Shown: positions 16,712 to 25,270 of the stretch, piece by piece
Layout: each line of letters begins with the position of its first letter
How positions within the stretch are numbered: the stretch's first letter is position 1
Assembly: GCF_949287625.1 (NCBI RefSeq)
Contig: NZ_CASEGO010000008.1
Coordinates: 6,770-70,769 of the forward strand
Direction of reading: 5' to 3'
Length of the DNA: 64,000 nt
DNA from: an uncultured Brachyspira sp.
GTDB lineage: Bacteria > Spirochaetota > Brachyspiria > Brachyspirales > Brachyspiraceae
Translations under genes and position numbers: made by a program
Notes under the pieces: generated by a model
Databases searched by the model: none
Told to the model about the DNA's origin: nothing
Seen by the model: only the letters and a program-made list of their open reading frames with translations

Positions 16712-17203
16712 ATGGGAAATAAATATAAATTAAATATACCGCATAAAGGCAGAATGCTTTTGATAGACGGTATTGTTGATATTAATTTTGATGATAATGA
16801 AATACTTACTTTTTCTCAAATAAAAAAAGACAATGTTTTTTATGATAATTCGGAAAATGAAGGTATTGATTCTTATATTTTTACTGAATATGCGGCACAG
16901 ACTGCTGCAGCCTATAACGGTGCTTTGGAAAATAGTACTGATGATAAAAGAATAGGTTTTCTTTTAAATATTAAAAAAGCTGATTGCTATATTGATAAAG
17001 TTAAAGCAGGAAATAAAGTTTATATATTTGTAAAAGAGACTTTAAAAGACGGAAGTATTGCCTATTATGACAGTAATGTAATTATTTGTAATGATGATAT
17101 AAAAAGTATAGAAGAATATAAGAATATAATTAATAGTGATAGTACAAAAAAAGTTATGGACTGTTCTATAATGGTAATGGAGAGTTCTGCACAAGATTTT
17201 TGA
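16712..17203 (+). CDS. Hotdog dehydratase-like protein (ApeP-like)
   Basis: A 163-residue hotdog protein beginning with NIPHKGRMLLIDGI and containing YIFTEYAAQTAAAYNG near residue 63, the pattern of ApeP-type dehydratases. In the biochemically studied system ApeP is a poorly active partner needed for a stable dehydratase heterodimer with ApeI, here the product of 10745. It follows the ketosynthase by 23 bases and precedes the ketoreductase by 25. Whether this copy is catalytically competent cannot be decided from sequence. Confidence 0.82.
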   Translation: MGNKYKLNIPHKGRMLLIDGIVDINFDDNEILTFSQIKKDNVFYDNSENEGIDSYIFTEYAAQTAAAYNGALENSTDDKRIGFLLNIKKADCYIDKVKAGNKVYIFVKETLKDGSIAYYDSNVIICNDDIKSIEEYKNIINSDSTKKVMDCSIMVMESSAQDF

Positions 17204-17228
17204 TTTTAGTTTTTTATTTTAATAAAGA

Positions 17229-17969
17229 ATGGATACAATTATGAAAAATAAATCTATTTTAGTAACAGGTGCATCTGGAAGCATAGGGCTTGCAATATCA
17301 AAAAAGATTATATCAAGCGGTTATGATACTGTTATGTGCTATAATAAAAATGATTCTTTTATAGATGATATAAAAACTTATTCAAGAGACTATGATGTTA
17401 ATATAAGATTTTTAAAAATAGATGTTACAAACAGAGAAGAAGCTAAAAATATTTTACTAAAAGATATAGAAGATAATGCAGCATATTATGGGGCAGTACT
17501 TTCATCTGGAATAACTATGGATAATGCTTTTCCTGCTATGACTTCAGATGAATGGGATAAAGTTATAGATGTTAATTTAAAAAGTTTTTATAATATAGTT
17601 AATCCTATAATTATGCCTATGATAAGGTTAAAAAAGGGAGGTCGTATTATAGCTATAAGTTCTGTTTCTGGTATAATAGGCAATAGGGGGCAGGTTAATT
17701 ATGCTGCTTCTAAGGCTGGGCTTATAGGTGCTGTTAAGTCTTTGGCTATAGAATTGGGAAAAAGAAATATTACTGTAAACTGTATTGCTCCCGGTATAAT
17801 AGAAAGCGAGATGATTAATGAAGAAATAATAGAGCATGCCAAAAATATGATAGCATTAAAAAGAATAGGAAAACCTGATGATGTTGCCAATGCTGTAAAC
17901 TTTTTGCTATCTGAAGAAGCTAATTACATAACTAAACAGGTTATTAGTGTTGACGGCGGAATGTTTTAG
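17229..17969 (+). CDS. 3-oxoacyl-ACP reductase, FabG-like (ApeQ-like)
   Basis: A 246-residue short-chain dehydrogenase. The NADPH motif TGASGSIG lies near residue 12-19, the catalytic Ser in ISSVSG near 143, and YAASKAG (Tyr and Lys) near 156; a C-terminal VISVDGGMF closes the fold. The ATG at 17241 also has a GGA seven bases upstream and gives the usual MKNKSILVTG start, so the true start may be there. It reduces the 3-keto group of the carrier-bound chain. It is the last gene of the cluster; no clear terminator follows. Confidence 0.9.
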   Translation: MDTIMKNKSILVTGASGSIGLAISKKIISSGYDTVMCYNKNDSFIDDIKTYSRDYDVNIRFLKIDVTNREEAKNILLKDIEDNAAYYGAVLSSGITMDNAFPAMTSDEWDKVIDVNLKSFYNIVNPIIMPMIRLKKGGRIIAISSVSGIIGNRGQVNYAASKAGLIGAVKSLAIELGKRNITVNCIAPGIIESEMINEEIIEHAKNMIALKRIGKPDDVANAVNFLLSEEANYITKQVISVDGGMF

Positions 17970-18090
17970 TTAATTTTTATATTTAAATAATTGTTTTTTT
18001 CTGTATAATTTATATATTTATAAAAAATATTTTACAAATACAGTTTTAATCTTATTTTATATTATATGATTTATATATAATGGATTGTTT

Positions 18091-18759
18091 ATGAAAAAAT
18101 TATTTTTTGTATTTTTTATATTTATTCTGATTTTTAATGCAGCTTATACATTAACTGATAATGAAACTAGTTTTCTTAAATCATGCGAAGAGGGTAAATA
18201 CGACAGAGTAGTTTCTCTTATCAATAAAAAAGTTAATGTAAATACTGTTTCAGAAGATGGAGTTACAGGCTTAATGCTGGCAGCTCATCATGGACATAGT
18301 GCTATTGCGAGGCTTTTAATTAATTCAAATGCTGATGTTAATATCGCTGATAAGGTAGGATATACTGCTTTAATAATGGCATCTACTGGAGGATATACTG
18401 ATATAGTAAAAATACTTTTGAAAGCTGGTGCCGATGTTAATGCGGCTAATACATACGGAGAAACCGCTTTGCATACTGCATCATATAAACTTTATTCTGA
18501 TATAGTTCAGACTTTGGTTGATTATAAAGTTAATATAAATGCTGTAAACAATGACGGCGATAATGCTTTAATAATGGTTTTTATGTCGGCAGATAAAAGC
18601 GAGAATATGCTTCCTGTTGCTAAGATATTATGCGATAATGGAATAGATGTTAATGCCAGAGATAAAAATGGAAGAACAGCTCTTACTTATGTTAAAGAAA
18701 ATTATAAAAAAGCAGATTCATTAATAGCTTTTTTAAATGAATATGGTGCTTTGGAATAA
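18091..18759 (+). CDS. Exported ankyrin-repeat protein
   Basis: A 222-residue protein with a signal peptide (KKLFFVFFIFILIFNAAYT) and about five ankyrin repeats, recognisable by repeated GxTALxxA, LLxAGADVN and IVxxLL patterns from residue 30 to the end. The ATG at 18091 is used; an upstream TTG at 18085 gives a slightly longer frame without support. A TATAAT lies just upstream at 18076-18081 but no good -35 is visible. It is related in style to the larger ankyrin protein at 22984. Ankyrin repeats bind proteins; the partner is unknown. Confidence 0.85.
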   Translation: MKKLFFVFFIFILIFNAAYTLTDNETSFLKSCEEGKYDRVVSLINKKVNVNTVSEDGVTGLMLAAHHGHSAIARLLINSNADVNIADKVGYTALIMASTGGYTDIVKILLKAGADVNAANTYGETALHTASYKLYSDIVQTLVDYKVNINAVNNDGDNALIMVFMSADKSENMLPVAKILCDNGIDVNARDKNGRTALTYVKENYKKADSLIAFLNEYGALE

Positions 18760-18799
18760 TAATTATTTTTATATTTTAATTTTTGAGGTAAAATAATAA

Positions 18800-19426
18800 A
18801 TGATAGAAGATTTAATAGAGAGACTTCCTAAATTGGAAGGTATCAAAAAAGATATAGAGAATGCTATAAATGAAACTATAAATGCTTATGAAAGAGGCAA
18901 TAAAGTATTAATAGCTGGAAATGGCGGAAGTGCCTGCGACAGTGAGCATATAGCGGGTGAGCTTTTAAAAAGTTTTTTAAAAAAGCGTCCTATAAAAGAA
19001 GAGATAAGAAAAGAACTTCTAAAAATTGAAGATGGAGAATATATTGCTGATAATTTGGAATCTCCGTTAAGAGCAGTAGCTTTAACATCACATTTGGGAC
19101 TTTCAAGTGCTTATCTTAATGATAAAGAGCCTTATTTGGTATTTGCTCAGCAGTTATTAGGTTTTGGTGATAAAGGGGATATTTTCTTTGCTATAAGCAC
19201 TTCTGGTAATGCTAAAAATATTATTTATGCTGCTAAACTTGCTAAGGCTATGGGTATAAAGGTTGTATCTTTTACAAATGAAAATGGAGGAAAATTAGCT
19301 TTAATGGCTGATATTGCAATTAAAGCTCCTGCTAAAGAAACTCATATATCACAGGAATATCATGAGGCGATATATCATGAGATTTGTATAAGAGTTGAAG
19401 AACATTTTTTCAAAGAAAATAGATAA
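18800..19426 (+). CDS. gmhA: SIS-domain sugar isomerase, GmhA/DiaA type
   Basis: A 208-residue SIS-domain protein. GNGGSACDSEHIAGELLKSF near residues 41-60 carries the substrate loop and the Glu used by phosphoheptose isomerase, FFAISTSGNAKNI near 129 is the phosphosugar loop, and IYHEICIRVEEHF near the C-terminus carries the conserved His. This fits sedoheptulose-7-phosphate isomerase, the first step to heptose for lipooligosaccharide; DiaA-like proteins share the fold, so the symbol is a best guess. GAGGTAAAATAATAA lies before the start. Confidence 0.75.
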   Translation: MIEDLIERLPKLEGIKKDIENAINETINAYERGNKVLIAGNGGSACDSEHIAGELLKSFLKKRPIKEEIRKELLKIEDGEYIADNLESPLRAVALTSHLGLSSAYLNDKEPYLVFAQQLLGFGDKGDIFFAISTSGNAKNIIYAAKLAKAMGIKVVSFTNENGGKLALMADIAIKAPAKETHISQEYHEAIYHEICIRVEEHFFKENR

Positions 19427-19542
19427 TTAGTTTTTTAATTCAAAAAATTATTATTAAATATAAAAAGCTAAGCTATTGAAAAATTATTGATTATAATATA
19501 TTATATTCAAAATAACTAATTATAATTTTTAAGGATATAATA

Positions 19543-19866
19543 ATGACTACAGATAGAGAAGAATTAGAAGCACTTTTATATCAAACCAGATTAAGAATAG
19601 AAGAAAATCAAAAAGATGAAGTATTAGATAGATTAAACAAAGATTTAAAGTTTATAGAAGAATTATTTGAAGTTAATGTTGATGGTATAGACCCTTTATA
19701 TCATGTTATAGATTTGCCTGAATATTTGAGAGAGGATGTAGCTGGTAAAACTTTAGATAATGAAGTTATAATGAGTCTATGCCGCAGCGGAGAATATGGT
19801 TATATTGTAGTTCCAGCAGTACCTGCAGCTTTAGAAAACAGCGAGCATCAGGCTAAAAAATCATAA
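19543..19866 (+). CDS. gatC: Glutamyl/aspartyl-tRNA amidotransferase subunit C
   Basis: A 107-residue protein with the GatC pattern: N-terminal helices, then DPLYHVIDLPEYLREDVAGKTLDNEV near residues 50-75 and GYIVVPAV near 91. GatC stabilises GatA in the GatCAB enzyme that converts Glu-tRNA(Gln) or Asp-tRNA(Asn) to the amidated form. gatA and gatB are not in the window. AAGGATATAATA precedes the start and the signal peptidase gene follows after 24 bases. Confidence 0.88.
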   Translation: MTTDREELEALLYQTRLRIEENQKDEVLDRLNKDLKFIEELFEVNVDGIDPLYHVIDLPEYLREDVAGKTLDNEVIMSLCRSGEYGYIVVPAVPAALENSEHQAKKS

Positions 19867-19890
19867 AATATTAGAGGTCATCAATTATAG

Positions 19891-20622
19891 ATGAATTATT
19901 CTTACGATAGAGAAGAATTAAAAAAAGAAAAGCGTAATGCTCTTAAAGCTATATTAAAGCCTTTTATATTTATCTATTATAGAAGTAATAGTCTGCTTTA
20001 TAGAGCTGCTGCTAGGCTTGTATTGGGGTTTATTATAGCTTTTGTTTTATTTGGCATTCTTACTTTATTTATCAGATTTGACAGAATGAAAAGCTCAACT
20101 ATGATGAATACTATAGAGCCTAATGATATAGTTATAACTTCAAAATTGAGATATGCTGTTTCATTAAGACCTTTTGTTTCGTCACTTACAGGTAAAACAA
20201 TAATTTTTTCAAGACCTAAAAGAGGGGATATTGTATTTATGATAGACCCCAGAACAAAGAGAGAATTTTTTTTTAAGAGATTTGCGTCATATTTTGTATA
20301 TTTTGTAACTTTCGGAAATGTTAATATATCAAAAACAAGATATTTAATAAAAAGAATAGTAGGGCTTCCTAATGAAACTATAGAGATAAAAAATAAAACA
20401 GTTTATATTAATGGAGAAATGCTTAATGAACCTTGGGCTAATATCGATTCTGACAGCAGAATATTAAATAAAGAAATATCTGCCAGAGATAATTTCGGAC
20501 CTCATATTATAGGGTATAATGAGTATTTTGTAATATCGGACAATAGGGATTATGGATATGACAGCAGAGATTTTGGTAATGTGCATTTTTCTAATATAGA
20601 CGGAAAGGTTATTTCCAAATAA
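19891..20622 (+). CDS. lepB: Signal peptidase I
   Basis: A 243-residue membrane protease of family S26. One membrane segment lies at residues 44-66. The catalytic Ser region appears as KSSTMMNTIEPND, the Lys in YLIKRIVGLPNE near residue 152 and the late box as ISDNRDYGYDSRDFGNV near 212. It cleaves signal peptides of Sec-exported proteins. The serine box is diverged from the usual SGSMxPT form, but the other boxes are clear. It starts 24 bases after gatC. Confidence 0.9.
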   Translation: MNYSYDREELKKEKRNALKAILKPFIFIYYRSNSLLYRAAARLVLGFIIAFVLFGILTLFIRFDRMKSSTMMNTIEPNDIVITSKLRYAVSLRPFVSSLTGKTIIFSRPKRGDIVFMIDPRTKREFFFKRFASYFVYFVTFGNVNISKTRYLIKRIVGLPNETIEIKNKTVYINGEMLNEPWANIDSDSRILNKEISARDNFGPHIIGYNEYFVISDNRDYGYDSRDFGNVHFSNIDGKVISK

Positions 20623-20658
20623 TTTTTATTTATTATCTAATTATACAAGAGTTTTATT

Positions 20659-21888
20659 ATGAAACTTAAAGATAATCATAAATTAACATTATATTCCTGC
20701 TACATAGGATATATAACTCAGGCAATTATTAATATATTTCCGCCGCTTGTTTTTATAATGTTTCAGAAAAATTTTAATATATCATTAACGCAGATAGGTT
20801 TTCTTTCATCTTTTAATTTTGCTGTGCAGATGATTGTAGATTTTTTATCAATTAAATTTATAGATAAAATAGGATACAGAGTTCCAATAGTATCAGCACA
20901 TATATTTTCTGCTTTGGGATTATTTTTGCTTGGAGTGCTCCCTTTTTATATAGATCCTTATTTAGCTATGTTAATATGCTTTTTTATTAATGCTGTAAGC
21001 GGAGGTCTTATAGAGGTTTTGGTAAGTCCTATAGTAGAGGCACTTCCAGAAAAACAAAAAACTAAAGCTATGAATATACTTCATTCATTTTATTCTTGGG
21101 GTTCTATGTTGGTAGTGATGCTATCAACTTTGTATTTTAATATATTTGGAATTGAAAATTGGGGATATATGTCTATGCTTTGGGCTTTAGTTCCTTTTAT
21201 AAATATATTTTTATTTGCAAATGTTCCTCTTAATGTATTAAAAACTCATGAAGATAATATGAATGCTAATAACGTAGTTTCTATAAGAAAATTATTGTCT
21301 GTAAAAATAGTTTTAGTGTTTTCTATTTTGATGATATGTGCAGGGGCAAGTGAACAATCTATAGCTCAGTGGGTATCATTATTTGCAGAGGCTGGTCTTA
21401 ATGTAGATAAAACAATAGGGGATATATTCGGTGCTTGTATGTTTGCATTTTGTATGGGCATAGTGAGACTAATTTACGGAATGAACTCTGAAAAAATAGA
21501 TATAAAAAAGTCACTCCTTATATCGTCTTTTTTCTGTGTAATTGGGTATTTAATAACAGTATTTAGTCCGTATGCTTTTTTATCATTAATAGGATGTGCT
21601 GTATCTGGTTTATCTGTTGCTATCATGTGGCCTTCTGTATTTAGTCTTGCTTCAAAAATATACAACAAAGGAGGTACTGCTATGTTTGCATTGCTTGCTT
21701 TGGCAGGTGATGCAGGCTGTTCTTTAGGTCCTTTTATAGTTGGTATTGTTTCAAATAATATTTATAATAATTTTAATAATAATATAATTGAATCATCATT
21801 AAAAATAGGAATTTTATTTGCTGTATTTTTCCCTGTTATGATGTTTATAGTTTTACTATTTTTCAAAAATAGTAAAACAAATTCGTAA
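20659..21888 (+). CDS. MFS-family transporter
   Basis: A 409-residue protein with about twelve hydrophobic segments in two halves, a cytoplasmic linker near residues 190-210, and the loop IKFIDKIGYRVPI after helix 2 that corresponds to the MFS motif A. The pattern resembles the FucP/YbjJ-like sugar or drug carriers, but no substrate can be assigned. It faces the convergent Rpn gene at 21979, with a small perfect hairpin between them. Confidence 0.85.
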   Translation: MKLKDNHKLTLYSCYIGYITQAIINIFPPLVFIMFQKNFNISLTQIGFLSSFNFAVQMIVDFLSIKFIDKIGYRVPIVSAHIFSALGLFLLGVLPFYIDPYLAMLICFFINAVSGGLIEVLVSPIVEALPEKQKTKAMNILHSFYSWGSMLVVMLSTLYFNIFGIENWGYMSMLWALVPFINIFLFANVPLNVLKTHEDNMNANNVVSIRKLLSVKIVLVFSILMICAGASEQSIAQWVSLFAEAGLNVDKTIGDIFGACMFAFCMGIVRLIYGMNSEKIDIKKSLLISSFFCVIGYLITVFSPYAFLSLIGCAVSGLSVAIMWPSVFSLASKIYNKGGTAMFALLALAGDAGCSLGPFIVGIVSNNIYNNFNNNIIESSLKIGILFAVFFPVMMFIVLLFFKNSKTNS

Positions 21889-21943
21889 AAGTAAATTGAT
21901 ACAGTTATTTATTATAATTTTTTATTAAATATTAATAACGGGC

Positions 21944-21963
21944 GTATAATATATTTATTATAC
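21944..21963. terminator. Small perfect hairpin between convergent genes
   Basis: GTATAATA (21944-21951) pairs with TATTATAC (21956-21963) around a 4-base loop. It lies between the MFS gene and the leftward Rpn gene and may end both transcripts. It is AT-rich and lacks a strong U-run, so it is a weak candidate. Confidence 0.35.
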
Positions 21964-21978
21964 ACTTACAAGTTTTTA

Positions 21979-22932
21979 TTATAGTTCTTCTATTTCTCTT
22001 ATACTCAATCCTGTTAATTCACTGATAAGATTTAAATCCATATCTCTATTTTTCATATTTTTAGCCATAGATATTGCCTTATTTTTTTCACCTTGTTCTA
22101 TACCTTGTTCTATACCTTGTTCTATACCTTGTTCTATACCTTCAATTATTCCTTCTTCTTTTGCTTTCTTCAAGTCTAGTTCTCTACTTTTATCAAAAAA
22201 ATAAGTATCCACTTCACGCTTTTTATATTTATCCATTACTGGACTATCATTAACAAATATACGGCATTTCTTTTCTACTTCTTCAAATATAGTATTTTCT
22301 TTCATTAAGATAGACATATCCTCTCCTTTAAAAAATTTTACCCAAGAAATGAATTCTTTATGTATATTATCTAAACTTTCTATTGTAGAAATATTTTTTA
22401 AATTGAATTTAGGCAGCTCCAGAAAATGAATCTGACAATGATCTGTTAGAATTTTATTATTATTTAATTCTTTTAAAACATAGCAGCTATGTACTTTATC
22501 TTCATTTGTAAGTATGAAATTTGTAATATTGATACTTACGGTTGCTTTTAATTCATCATAAAAAGAACCTCTATTTAAACTGCTGCTGTAATTATAAGCC
22601 CAATAATACAAAGCTCTTTTTATAAAATCTTCATTTCCTCTAGCTTGTATCTCTATTAAAACAGTTATACCTGTTTCTGTTGTTGCTTTTATATCTACAA
22701 TACTTTCCTTTTCATCATAGTTATCCGCTATATTAAAAGGATTAAGTATTTCTATTTTCTTAAAAGTTTCAAAGTTTAAATCTTTAAATACAGCATTAAT
22801 GAAATTTAAAGCTATATTTTCATTGCCTTTATGTGAAAATAAATAGCGTATAAAATAATCATTAATTCTATTTAAATTATTTATTGTAACTGTTTCATTT
22901 AGTATTTGCTTTAATTTATCTAAATCTTTCAT
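21979..22932 (-). CDS. Rpn-family PDDEXK nuclease/putative transposase
   Basis: A 317-residue protein. RINDYFIRYLFSHKGNENIALNFINAV near residues 22-48 and KESIVDIKATTETGITVLIEIQARGNEDFIKRALYY near 75-110 form the Rpn (PF12784-like) nuclease core, with the catalytic pattern D...E-x-Q in VDIKA and IEIQ. The C-terminus has five GIEQG-type tandem repeats (12-bp DNA repeats at about 22090-22145), then a helix with LTGLSIREIEEL. The protein resembles the one encoded at 25271. A -10 box six bases before the ATG implies a leaderless mRNA. Rpn proteins are recombination-promoting nucleases, and in some species act in phage defence. Confidence 0.88.
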   Translation of the reverse strand: MKDLDKLKQILNETVTINNLNRINDYFIRYLFSHKGNENIALNFINAVFKDLNFETFKKIEILNPFNIADNYDEKESIVDIKATTETGITVLIEIQARGNEDFIKRALYYWAYNYSSSLNRGSFYDELKATVSINITNFILTNEDKVHSCYVLKELNNNKILTDHCQIHFLELPKFNLKNISTIESLDNIHKEFISWVKFFKGEDMSILMKENTIFEEVEKKCRIFVNDSPVMDKYKKREVDTYFFDKSRELDLKKAKEEGIIEGIEQGIEQGIEQGIEQGEKNKAISMAKNMKNRDMDLNLISELTGLSIREIEEL

Positions 22933-22938
22933 AGCTTT

Positions 22939-22967
22939 ATTATACTAAATTAACTATAAAGTTACAA
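22939..22967 (-). promoter_or_regulatory. Promoter giving a leaderless Rpn mRNA
   Basis: Minus-strand TTGTAA (22962-22967), 17 bases, TATAAT (22939-22944); only six bases separate the -10 box from the ATG at 22932. Transcription would start at or beside the A of the ATG. No Shine-Dalgarno sequence exists in the gap. Confidence 0.75.
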
Positions 22968-22983
22968 GTTTAATCATCAAAAT

Positions 22984-25149
22984 TTAGTTTCTATTTCTTT
23001 GAGCTTTTTTTAGAATACCTGTAATCTTTCTAAGTTTAAAATACTCTGCCATATCTAAAGCAGTATCTCCATGGTCATTTTCTATATTTACATCGGCTCC
23101 TTTTTCTACTAGAAATTTGACAAATGGTTCAGCAAACCTTGATCCTGATGATGCACAAGCCCAAATTAAAGAAGTGTATCCATTATAATCTTGAGCATTA
23201 ATATCTGCACCTTTTTCTAATAAAACTTCAGCTAATTTTATACGATATTCCTGAAAACTTTTATTATTAAAATTACCTTCACCCATACCAAGATATATTA
23301 AAGGAGTATATTCTCGTTTATTCTTTATGTTTACATCAGCACCTTGCTCTATTAAAAAATGAGCTATTTCAAAGTCTAGTATATCAATACTTCCTTCATC
23401 TGAAGTATCAAGAGTTTTATTTAAAGCTGTGTCTCCTTTATTATCTTGTGCATTTATATTGGCTTTTTTTGAAACTAAATATTTTATTACATCTATATTT
23501 CTTTCAGGACTATAGTCACATGCTGATATTAAAGCAGTACTTCCTCCTTTATAAAAGTTTACATCAGCACCATTTTCCACTAATAATTTTACTGTTTCTA
23601 AATTATTTACACCATATATTAAGGCTGTATTTCCATAATTATTGAAAGCATTTATATCAGCACCTTTTTGTATTAGAAGTTCTGCCACTTTTATATTATG
23701 AAGTTTGGAAGCATACATTAAAGGTGTCTCTCCATGATTATTTTTTACATTTATATCGGCACCATTATTTATTAAAAATTCTGCAGCAGATGAATTTTCA
23801 TCATATCTAGATTCAATATGTTCATAATCTAATGAGAGTAATAGGGGAGTTACTACTGAGCTATATTCAGAATGTGTTTTGGCATTTACATCGGCACCTT
23901 TTTCAACTAAAAATTTAACCATATCATAGTCATTTCTTAAAGCTGCTATCATTAAAGGAGTATAATCATAATCTTCTGGATAATGCTCCCCAGCCTTTAT
24001 TCTTGATTCTAAGTCAAAACCATTTTCTACTAATACTTTAAACATTTCCCTATTTTGTGCCAATGCTGTTGAAGCTCTATAAGATTTATTAAGAAGTGAT
24101 GCTCCATCATTGTCTTTAGTATTTACATCAGCACCGTATTTTATTAATAAATTAAATATTTTTTTAGCATTTTCTAGCATTTCTTCTTCTCCATAATGAT
24201 CATAATAAATATTATAATATAATACAGTGTTTCCATCATTGTCTTTAATATTTATATTGGCACCATTTTCTAATAAAAATTTAACCATTTCATAGTTTCC
24301 GCTTACAGCAGCGTACATTAATGCTGTACAACCGTCTTCATCTTGTGTGTTTATATTGGCACCTTGTTGTATAAGTAATTTTGAAATATCATAATTTCCA
24401 TTTCCATCATCATTAGCAATAATTAAAGCTGTTTTGTTTTCATTATTTGCTGCATTAGGGTTGGCACCTTTATCAAACAAATATTTAACCATATCATAGT
24501 CTTCTTTATAAACAGCAATCATTAAAGGAGTATAATCATAATCAGATCTATCCGCCTTTATTCTTGACTCTAAATCAAAACCATTTTCAACTAATATTTT
24601 AAACATTTCTTTATTTTTATCAAAAGATTCTGAAATTCTATAGGATACATCAAGAAGAGATGCTCCTTCATCGTTTTTAGTATTTACATCAGCACCGTAT
24701 TTTATTAATAAATTAAGTATTTTTATAGCATTTTCTGTTTCATTTTCTTGTCCGCGACTATTATGCTCAATAGTATAATATAATGCAGTTTCTCCTTCTA
24801 TATCTCTAATGTTTACATCGGCACCATTTTTTAATAAAAATTCAACCATTTCATAATTTGTATCTCTAGCAGTATACATTAATGCTGTAGCACCTGCTTT
24901 ATCTCGAATATTTACATCAGTACCTTCTTTTATAAGTAATTTTGCTATATCATCATATCCGCATACAGAAGCATTTATTAAAGCTGTTCTATTATAAGAA
25001 TCTAATGCATTACAGTTTGCTCCTTGCTCTAAATATGATTTAACTTTTTTTATATTATTATCCTCTACAGCGGAAAATAACGATTCATCTAAAGTCTTAG
25101 AATACAAAAGAGTATTAAACAAGAATAATATAATAAATAACTTTTTCAT
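22984..25149 (-). CDS. Large exported ankyrin-repeat protein
   Basis: A 721-residue protein with signal peptide (KKLFIILFLFNTLLYS) and roughly twenty ankyrin repeats (GxTALxxA, LLIxxGADVN). An upstream in-frame ATG at 25161 is rejected: the ATG at 25149 has a G6 ribosome site just upstream and gives the expected signal peptide. Residues about 100-230 and 260-400 are clearly duplicated, both containing NLLIKYGADVNTK, then MFKxLVENGFDLESRIKA and DYDYTPLMIA. It sits between two Rpn-family genes. Ankyrin proteins bind other proteins and could face the host or other envelope components; no function is shown. Confidence 0.88.
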   Translation of the reverse strand: MKKLFIILFLFNTLLYSKTLDESLFSAVEDNNIKKVKSYLEQGANCNALDSYNRTALINASVCGYDDIAKLLIKEGTDVNIRDKAGATALMYTARDTNYEMVEFLLKNGADVNIRDIEGETALYYTIEHNSRGQENETENAIKILNLLIKYGADVNTKNDEGASLLDVSYRISESFDKNKEMFKILVENGFDLESRIKADRSDYDYTPLMIAVYKEDYDMVKYLFDKGANPNAANNENKTALIIANDDGNGNYDISKLLIQQGANINTQDEDGCTALMYAAVSGNYEMVKFLLENGANINIKDNDGNTVLYYNIYYDHYGEEEMLENAKKIFNLLIKYGADVNTKDNDGASLLNKSYRASTALAQNREMFKVLVENGFDLESRIKAGEHYPEDYDYTPLMIAALRNDYDMVKFLVEKGADVNAKTHSEYSSVVTPLLLSLDYEHIESRYDENSSAAEFLINNGADINVKNNHGETPLMYASKLHNIKVAELLIQKGADINAFNNYGNTALIYGVNNLETVKLLVENGADVNFYKGGSTALISACDYSPERNIDVIKYLVSKKANINAQDNKGDTALNKTLDTSDEGSIDILDFEIAHFLIEQGADVNIKNKREYTPLIYLGMGEGNFNNKSFQEYRIKLAEVLLEKGADINAQDYNGYTSLIWACASSGSRFAEPFVKFLVEKGADVNIENDHGDTALDMAEYFKLRKITGILKKAQRNRN

Positions 25150-25236
25150 ATATCCCCCCATATGCTTATCTCATATAACTGCATTCTATATTTAAAATTA
25201 TATTATGTCAATGATATAGTTTTTTTGTTTTATAAA

Positions 25237-25264
25237 TTGCTATTAATAAAATTTTTAGTATAAT
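25237..25264 (+). promoter_or_regulatory. Promoter giving a second leaderless Rpn mRNA
   Basis: TTGCTA (25237-25242), 16 bases, TATAAT (25259-25264), with exactly six bases before the ATG at 25271. The arrangement equals that of the related gene at 21979. Confidence 0.65.
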
Positions 25265-25270
25265 TAAGTT

